DNA from: UBA11386 sp035286785
GTDB taxonomy: Bacteria; Planctomycetota; Planctomycetia; Pirellulales; Thermoguttaceae
Length of the DNA: 5,863 nt
Reading direction: 5' to 3'
Assembly: GCA_035286785.1 (NCBI GenBank)
Contig: DATECS010000465.1
Span: forward strand, 1 to 5,863
Position 1 is the stretch's first letter. Each line of letters opens with the position of its first letter. The notes beneath the pieces are model-generated. The model ran no database searches. It saw only the letters and a list, made by a program, of their open reading frames with translations, and had not been told where the DNA came from. The translations under genes and the position numbers were made by a program. Shown piece by piece: positions 1 to 5,863 of the stretch.

Positions 1-22
1 ACCAAAACAACGCCGGGATTTT

Positions 23-39
23 GGTGGGCGGTGCCCACC
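23..39. repeat. Short hairpin repeat GGTGGGC-GGT-GCCCACC
   Basis: Perfect 7-bp arms (23-29 and 33-39) enclose a 3-base loop, and CTACG follows. A second, overlapping inverted repeat pairs ACCAAAA (1-7) with TTTTGGT (19-25). No T-run follows the stem, so a simple intrinsic terminator is not supported. Hairpins of this style followed by CTACG are, from memory, dispersed repeats in planctomycete intergenic regions. It could also be the tail of an upstream transcription unit lying off the left edge. Confidence 0.6.
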
Positions 40-54
40 CTACGTGACGCCTTT

Positions 55-72
55 GCCGGGTTGCGACCCGGC
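55..72. repeat. Short hairpin repeat GCCGGGT-TGCG-ACCCGGC
   Basis: Perfect 7-bp arms (55-61 and 66-72) enclose a TGCG loop. Like the hairpin at 23-39, it is followed directly by CTACG, so the two look like units of one repeat style placed in tandem. It lies 38 bases before the hydB start, so it would fall in or just upstream of the 5' leader. No T-run follows. Confidence 0.6.
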
Positions 73-98
73 CTACGGGTGGTTTAAGAAACGAAAAT

Positions 99-103
99 AA
101 GGA
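99..103 (+). promoter_or_regulatory. Ribosome binding site of hydB (AAGGA)
   Basis: AAGGA lies 7 bases before the GTG at 111, a normal Shine-Dalgarno spacing. In the hydB frame there is a TGA at 45-47 and no ATG, GTG or TTG between it and 111. This supports the GTG as the true start. Confidence 0.65.
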
Positions 104-110
104 TAAGAAC

Positions 111-2294
<2,184 letters not shown>

Positions 2295-2297
2295 AAA

Positions 2298-2371
2298 GTT
2301 AGCCGCCGCGCCCGCGCGGCGTTTGAGAGAATCTCACCATTCAACGGCGTCGAGCCTGCTCGACGGCTAAC
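2298..2371. repeat. 74-base cloverleaf-shaped palindromic repeat between hydB and hydA
   Basis: The outer arms GTTAGCCG (2298-2305) and CGGCTAAC (2364-2371) are perfect 8-bp complements. Between them lie hairpin CGCCGCG-CCCG-CGCGGCG (2304-2321), small hairpin TGAGA-GAA-TCTCA (2324-2336), and hairpin CGTCGAG-CCTG-CTCGACG (2348-2365). Outer arms and side hairpins share two bases at each junction, so the whole can fold as a four-way junction or cruciform. The two halves are also imperfect reverse complements of each other. It starts 3 bases after the hydB stop and fills most of the 116-base gap. From memory, elements of this kind are dispersed in planctomycete genomes. It could affect RNA stability or read-through into hydA; no T-run marks it as a terminator. 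Confidence 0.75.
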
Positions 2372-2410
2372 GATAACACGTCCGAGTGAAATAAAAGCGT
2401 CACAGCGATC

Positions 2411-4168
2411 ATGAAAAAAAAGCAAATCAATCTGACCATCGACGAAACGCCCCTCACCGTGTCGGAGGGCACAACGATCATGGAGGCGGCCGGGTCGCTG
2501 GGGATTCACATTCCGCGGCTGTGCTATCATCCTGACTTGAGCCTGGCCGGGTCGTGCCGGGTGTGCATTGTGGACGTGGCCGAGATGGGCCACTACATGA
2601 CGGCGTGCAGCGTCCAGGTTTGGGAAGGCATGGTTGTGCAAACCAATTCGCCGGCCATTCGCCAGGCGCGGCGCGACATCGTCGAGCTGATCCTCGACAA
2701 CCATCCGAAGGACTGCCAGACCTGCGAGCGCGACGGCAACTGCGAGTTGCAGAATCTGGCCTATTCGATGGGCGTGCGCAATCGGTATTTTGAAGGTGAA
2801 CGGAAGGAATTCCCGATTGAAAGCTCCAGCGTCTCGGTGGTCCGCGATCCGAATAAGTGCATCCTCTGCGGCCGGTGCGTGCGGGTGTGCGACGAGATCC
2901 AAGGCGTGTGCAACCTGAGCCAACACGGGCGCGGGTTCACCACGGTGGTCGGCCCGGCCCATCTGGCCGACATGGACGACTCGGTCTGCATCCAGTGCGG
3001 CCAGTGCATCAACGTCTGCCCCACGGCGGCGTTCCTGGAAAAGCCGCGGACGAACGACGTGTGGCGGGCGCTGGCCGATCCCGAGATGCACGTGGTGGTG
3101 CAAACCGCGCCATCAATCCGGGCGGCGATCGGCGAGGGGTTCGGCATGGCGCCCGGCACGGCGGCCACCGGCCAGATGATCACCGCGCTCCGACGGTTGG
3201 GTTTTGACGCTGTGTTTGACACGAATTTCGGCGCCGACCTGACGATTGTCGAGGAGGCCCACGAGTTTTTAACGCGGCTCAAGGAAGGCCCGTTGCCGAT
3301 GATTACGTCGTGCTCGCCGGGCTGGATCAGCTTCATGGAACGATTCTATCCCGAGCTGATCCCTCATGCCTCGACGTGCCGCTCGCCGATGACCATGCTC
3401 TCGGTGCTGGCGAAGACCTATTACGCCGAGCGACGGGGCATCTCGCCGGAGAAGATCTATATGGTGGCCGTCATGCCGTGCGTGGCCAAAAAGTTCGAGG
3501 CGGCTCGGCCCGAGCATCGCGACGCCCAGGGCCGTCCGTACACCGACGCCGTGTTGACTACGCGCGAGTTGATTTGGATGGTCAAGTGCTATGGGCTGGG
3601 CCTGGCCGGATTGCCCGCGGGTGAGTTCGACTCGCCGCTGGGCCTGTCGAGCGGGTCGGGCGATATTTTCGGCTCGACCGGCGGCGTGATGGAGGCCACG
3701 CTCCGAGCGGCCAGCGAACTGGTGACGGGCGAACCGGCCACGCGGCTCGACTACACCGAGGTGCGCAACGTCGAGGGACTCCGCGAAGCCTACGTGGCGA
3801 TCGGCCCGCACAACATCCACGTCGGCGTGGCCAATGGATTGGAGAACGCCAAGACCTTGTTGGACAAGGTGGCCCGCCGCGAAGAAGAGTTCCACGTGAT
3901 CGAAGTGATGGCGTGTCCCGGCGGGTGCATCGGCGGCGGCGGGCAACCCTATCCGCCCGAGGGCATGAGAATTCTCGATCCCGAATTGTTGCGACTTCGG
4001 GCGTCGGTGCTTTACGAAATCGACCGCAACAAGAAGCTCCGCAAATCGTACGAAAACCCGGCCATCAGCGAGTTGTACGACACGTATCTCGGCGGGCCGG
4101 GTACGGCGAAGGCCCACGAACTGCTCCACACCCATTACCACGCACGACTGCCACGAGGCATCCGATGA
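2411..4168 (+). CDS. hydA: HydA: catalytic [FeFe]-hydrogenase subunit, CpI-like domain order
   Basis: Catalytic subunit that interconverts 2H+ plus 2e- and H2 at the H-cluster; no signal peptide, so cytoplasmic. It has 585 residues. Order: plant-type [2Fe-2S] domain (C38, C49, C52, C66); His-ligated [4Fe-4S] site (H98, C102, C105, C111); 2x[4Fe-4S] ferredoxin (C150, C153, C156, C160; C193, C196, C199, C203); H-cluster domain; and small-subunit-like C-terminus (about 525-580). H-cluster motifs are L1 TSCSPGW (299-305), L2 MPCVAKKFE (355-363) and L3 EVMACPGGC (498-506), followed by a glycine-rich GGGGQP. The usual L1 is TSCCPxW; here the second cysteine is Ser302. The C-terminal thioredoxin-like [2Fe-2S] domain that T. 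maritima HydA carries is absent. The start at 2411 is needed for the first strand of the [2Fe-2S] domain; I see no good Shine-Dalgarno before it. hydC overlaps its stop. The neighbours suggest an NAD-linked, possibly bifurcating trimer (group A3-like, inferred). Confidence 0.96.
   Translation: MKKKQINLTIDETPLTVSEGTTIMEAAGSLGIHIPRLCYHPDLSLAGSCRVCIVDVAEMGHYMTACSVQVWEGMVVQTNSPAIRQARRDIVELILDNHPKDCQTCERDGNCELQNLAYSMGVRNRYFEGERKEFPIESSSVSVVRDPNKCILCGRCVRVCDEIQGVCNLSQHGRGFTTVVGPAHLADMDDSVCIQCGQCINVCPTAAFLEKPRTNDVWRALADPEMHVVVQTAPSIRAAIGEGFGMAPGTAATGQMITALRRLGFDAVFDTNFGADLTIVEEAHEFLTRLKEGPLPMITSCSPGWISFMERFYPELIPHASTCRSPMTMLSVLAKTYYAERRGISPEKIYMVAVMPCVAKKFEAARPEHRDAQGRPYTDAVLTTRELIWMVKCYGLGLAGLPAGEFDSPLGLSSGSGDIFGSTGGVMEATLRAASELVTGEPATRLDYTEVRNVEGLREAYVAIGPHNIHVGVANGLENAKTLLDKVARREEEFHVIEVMACPGGCIGGGGQPYPPEGMRILDPELLRLRASVLYEIDRNKKLRKSYENPAISELYDTYLGGPGTAKAHELLHTHYHARLPRGIR
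4155..4168 (+). promoter_or_regulatory. hydC ribosome binding site and ATGA stop-start overlap
   Basis: GAGG (4155-4158) lies inside the last codons of hydA, 6 bases before the ATG at 4165. That ATG shares the ATGA tetranucleotide (4165-4168) with the hydA TGA stop. This arrangement is typical of translational coupling and suggests matched synthesis of HydA and HydC. It also fixes the hydC start: the longer open frame beginning at 3913 lies wholly within hydA and encodes no family homology before 4165. Confidence 0.75.
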
Positions 4169-4704
4169 GCGCGTCGACCGACAATTGGACCGAAGTTGAA
4201 ACCACCAGCCGCGAAGTACTCGGCCCGGACATCGTCGCGCTGGTCGAGCAGTGCCAGAAAGACCCTTATCCGGCCGGGCGGCTGATCCACGTGCTGCACG
4301 AGGTGCAGGCCAAGTTCGGCTATCTCGCGCCGGCCCATTTGGACGCGGTGGCCCAACTGCTTCAGGTGCCCGCGGCCAAGGTGGCGGGTGTGGCCAGCTT
4401 TTATCATTATTTCCGACTCTCGCCGCCCGGCCGGTGGACGATCAGTTTGTGCCTGGGCACGGCCTGCTACGTGAAGGGGGCCGACCAGATCGCGCAGAAG
4501 CTGTGCGACCAGTTGGGCATCACGTTCGGCGAGACGAGTCCCGACGGCATGTTCACGCTCGAAGCGGCGCGGTGCCTGGGGGCGTGCGGACTCGCGCCGG
4601 TGATGATGGTCGGCGACGACATGCACGCCCAGGTGACGCCCGATCGGGTGCCGATCATCCTCGACGAGTATCTACGCAGGGTTCGGGAGGAGAAGGGGGC
4701 TTAA
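4165..4704 (+). CDS. hydC: HydC: NuoE-like thioredoxin-fold [2Fe-2S] subunit of [FeFe]-hydrogenase
   Basis: Small electron-transfer subunit that pairs with NuoF-type HydB and holds one [2Fe-2S] cluster. It has 179 residues, close to the usual 155-180 for NuoE/HydC. A helical N-terminal part includes the family stretch around LIHVLHEVQAKFGYL (40-54), the later PAAKVAGVASFYHYF (69-83) is also typical of NuoE, and a thioredoxin-like C-terminal domain follows. The four cluster ligands are present: C96-x4-C101 (CLGTAC) and C137-x3-C141 (CLGAC), the last followed by GLAPVMMV. It overlaps hydA by four bases and has its own GAGG ribosome binding site, so it is surely in the same transcript as hydA. 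It comes last in the cluster, whereas in T. maritima hydC comes first. Complex I NuoE is the alternative name on similarity alone, but the hydA context and absence of other nuo genes favour HydC. Confidence 0.94.
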   Translation: MSASTDNWTEVETTSREVLGPDIVALVEQCQKDPYPAGRLIHVLHEVQAKFGYLAPAHLDAVAQLLQVPAAKVAGVASFYHYFRLSPPGRWTISLCLGTACYVKGADQIAQKLCDQLGITFGETSPDGMFTLEAARCLGACGLAPVMMVGDDMHAQVTPDRVPIILDEYLRRVREEKGA

Positions 4705-4735
4705 CGCAAAGACGCGAAGACGCAAGGACGCAGAG
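4704..4735. repeat. Four tandem 8-bp units, consensus ACGCRARG
   Basis: Units ACGCAAAG, ACGCGAAG, ACGCAAGG and ACGCAGAG run head to tail without gaps. The first A is the last base of the hydC TAA stop. Such units are, from memory, a common dispersed intergenic repeat in planctomycetes and other bacteria. The last unit also supplies a GAGGAG (4733-4738), but 14 bases before the next ATG, which is too far for an ideal ribosome binding site. There is no hairpin and no T-run, so no terminator is visible between hydC and the next gene. Confidence 0.7.
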
Positions 4736-4752
4736 GAGCGTGAAAGTATCTT

Positions 4753-5863
4753 ATGACGGATCCTCGGTTTGAGCGAAACGATTTGCCTTGGTTTGCGCGT
4801 CGCGTGGTCTGGCTGCTTGGGTTCACGCTCGTGGTCCGCGTGGGCGTGTTGTTGCTCATGCCCGGGGCGTTGGGCGGCGATCCGGACGGGTATCGGCGGC
4901 TGGCAGAGAACGTGGTTGAATATGGCACGTTGGGCGAAGGGTTGCGGCCTACCGCCTATCGGCCGCCGTTGTATCCGTTGTTGCTCGCGCCGTGCGCGGC
5001 ATTGGGCAGCGAGGCGGCGACGGCGGCGATCGGCGGGTTGCACGTGCTGTTGGGCGTCGGTACGGTCTGGCTTGTCTGGCGAATTGCCCGGCGGTGCGGG
5101 TGGGGACGCTGGGCTTGGCTGGCCGGGGCGCTCGTGGCGTGCGATCCGATTTTGCTCGGCCAATCGGCGCTCGTGATGACCGAGACGGCCGCTACGTTCT
5201 TCGTGACGCTTGCGCTGTGGGCATTGGTCCGAGCCGCGCAGTGGCCGTCCTATTGCCGTCTGGCGGCGGCCGGCGCGGCGCTGGGTCTGTGTGGATTGTG
5301 CCGCCCGGAGTTGCTGCTTTGGGGCGGTGCTTGTGCGGGCAGCGTACTTTTTCTACGAGATGCCAAATCAAAACCGAGCCGCGACCGTGAGGGAGCGGTG
5401 GAAGCGTCGGACGGGTGCAACCGCTCCCTCACGGTCGCGGCTCGGTTTTCTTCTAACGCGGCTCGGTTTTTCGTATTGCTTCTCGCTGTGCTTGCGCCTT
5501 GGGTCGCGCGCAATCAGATTCAATTCGGCCGGCCGATCATCGCGACCACGCACGGCGGGTACACGCTCTTGCTGGCCAACAATCCGTCGTTCTACGACTA
5601 TCTGCGCCACGGCGGGCGCGGCGCGATCTGGGACGCGCGAGAACTCGGCCCGGTCTGGGGCGGCAAGGCGTCGCACGACAGCCCGGCCGCCGAGCTGGCC
5701 GCCGATCGCCGCGCGTATGCCGAAGCGTGGAATAACATTCAGAAGCAGCCCGGCATGTTCGCCTATGCGTGCGCGGCTCGGAAGGGACGTTTCTGGGCGC
5801 TCGCGCCGCATCAAGGGACGCCGACGGTGCGTTGGGCGATCGGCGTCTGGTATCTCGTCGAGT
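4753..5863 (+). CDS. GT39/ArnT-like membrane glycosyltransferase (PMT_2-type), 3' end cut off by the window
   Basis: Predicted polytopic inner-membrane glycosyltransferase that would use a lipid-phosphate sugar donor and act on the periplasmic side; the acceptor is unknown. The frame is open from ATG 4753 to the edge (370 codons) and a TGA at 4741-4743 closes it upstream. GAAAG (4742-4746) is a weak ribosome binding site. Visible features: a short basic N-terminus and first hydrophobic helix (about 18-37); an acidic motif DPDGY (43-47) in the first outer loop, the expected catalytic Asp site of GT-C enzymes; RPPLYPLLL (70-78); hydrophobic helices about 92-111, 118-135, 145-160, 168-182, 186-201 and 239-252; LCRPELLL (182-189); and WVARNQIQFGRP (250-261) before a loop ending in NNP (276-278), a pattern common in this family. 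Residues about 206-239 are encoded by an inserted palindromic repeat. It lies 48 bases after hydC on the same strand but has no functional tie to the hydrogenase. Family membership is by motif pattern, not by search. Confidence 0.82.
   Translation, partial: MTDPRFERNDLPWFARRVVWLLGFTLVVRVGVLLLMPGALGGDPDGYRRLAENVVEYGTLGEGLRPTAYRPPLYPLLLAPCAALGSEAATAAIGGLHVLLGVGTVWLVWRIARRCGWGRWAWLAGALVACDPILLGQSALVMTETAATFFVTLALWALVRAAQWPSYCRLAAAGAALGLCGLCRPELLLWGGACAGSVLFLRDAKSKPSRDREGAVEASDGCNRSLTVAARFSSNAARFFVLLLAVLAPWVARNQIQFGRPIIATTHGGYTLLLANNPSFYDYLRHGGRGAIWDARELGPVWGGKASHDSPAAELAADRRAYAEAWNNIQKQPGMFAYACAARKGRFWALAPHQGTPTVRWAIGVWYLVE
5370..5449. repeat. Palindromic repeat with perfect 30-bp arms inside the glycosyltransferase gene
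   Basis: Arms 5370-5399 and 5420-5449 are exact reverse complements over 30 bases, separated by a 20-base loop. The element keeps the reading frame and encodes residues 206-232, with SRDREGAV in the left arm and RSLTVAARF in the right. Because it is a palindrome, the opposite strand also reads SRDREGAV. It falls in a polar stretch between two predicted membrane helices, where an insertion should be tolerated. SRDREGA is a peptide I remember recurring in planctomycete protein predictions, which fits a dispersed mobile palindrome. Confidence 0.85.
5436..5470 (+). repeat. 14-bp direct repeat CGCGGCTCGGTTTT at a 21-base period
   Basis: CGCGGCTCGGTTTT occurs at 5436-5449, the outer end of the palindrome's right arm, and again at 5457-5470. 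The period of 21 bases is seven codons, so the frame is kept and the peptide reads AARFSSNAARF. This looks like a partial duplication of the palindrome's end, made either at insertion or by slippage afterwards. Confidence 0.7.

Noticed and set aside
61..88. Possible sigma-70 promoter TTGCGA (61-66), 16-base spacer, TTTAAG (83-88) before hydB
   Set aside because: Only about four of six matches in each box, the -35 overlaps a hairpin arm, and planctomycete promoter rules are uncertain. Chance is a good explanation.
2298..2371. A tRNA gene, suggested by length (74 bases) and cloverleaf shape
   Set aside because: The T-arm position has a 4-base CCTG loop instead of a 7-base TTC loop, there is no 7-base anticodon loop, and there is no CCA. 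It looks like a palindromic repeat.
3913..4164. In-frame upstream extension of hydC starting at 3913
   Set aside because: It would overlap hydA by 84 codons and adds low-complexity Arg/Pro-rich sequence unlike NuoE. The ATGA overlap with GAGG gives a much better start at 4165.
4704..4735. CRISPR-like array
   Set aside because: Units are 8 bases with no spacers between them; this is a plain tandem repeat.
5370..5449. The large palindrome as an intrinsic terminator or gene end
   Set aside because: The reading frame continues through it and for more than 400 bases beyond, with family motifs on both sides. The T-run after it is only four bases and is part of codons.

Overview
The window carries a compact three-gene cluster for a soluble, multi-subunit, NAD(H)-linked [FeFe]-hydrogenase of the HydABC type, followed on the same strand by the first 370 codons of a membrane glycosyltransferase that runs off the right edge. 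The DNA is GC-rich and from a bacterium. Several short palindromic and tandem repeats sit at almost every gene boundary, and one lies inside the last gene. Their style (a hairpin followed by CTACG, a GTTAGCCG/CGGCTAAC element, an SRDREGA-encoding palindrome, and ACGCAAAG tandem units) is what I remember from planctomycete genomes, especially Pirellulales-like ones. The lineage is therefore an inference from memory, not a search result.

Layout: positions 1-110 hold two small hairpins and a ribosome binding site. hydB (111-2294) encodes a NuoF-like diaphorase subunit carrying two tandem N-terminal thioredoxin-like [2Fe-2S] domains instead of one, plus a C-terminal 2x[4Fe-4S] ferredoxin. A 116-base gap holds a 74-base cloverleaf-shaped palindromic repeat. 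hydA (2411-4168) is the catalytic H-cluster subunit with a CpI-like domain order. hydC (4165-4704) is a NuoE-like [2Fe-2S] subunit overlapping hydA by ATGA. Four 8-bp tandem units (4704-4735) follow, then the GT39/ArnT-like glycosyltransferase (4753 to the edge), whose coding sequence contains an in-frame palindrome with perfect 30-bp arms.

How the genes work together: by analogy with Thermotoga maritima HydABC and related complexes, HydB would bind FMN and NAD(H), HydC would add a [2Fe-2S] relay, and HydA would reduce protons or oxidise H2 at the H-cluster. Ferredoxin may be the second redox partner (electron bifurcation or confurcation). Bifurcation cannot be proved from sequence, since close relatives may be purely NADH-linked. 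No H-cluster maturases (HydE, HydF, HydG) are in the window, so they must be encoded elsewhere if the enzyme is active. The glycosyltransferase has no evident functional link to the hydrogenase.

The points most worth a second look are the duplicated thioredoxin-like domain in HydB, a serine where the usual L1 H-cluster motif has its second cysteine (TSCSPGW), the B-A-C gene order, the cloverleaf repeat between hydB and hydA, and the protein-coding palindrome in the glycosyltransferase. I did not find a clearly new multi-gene system.
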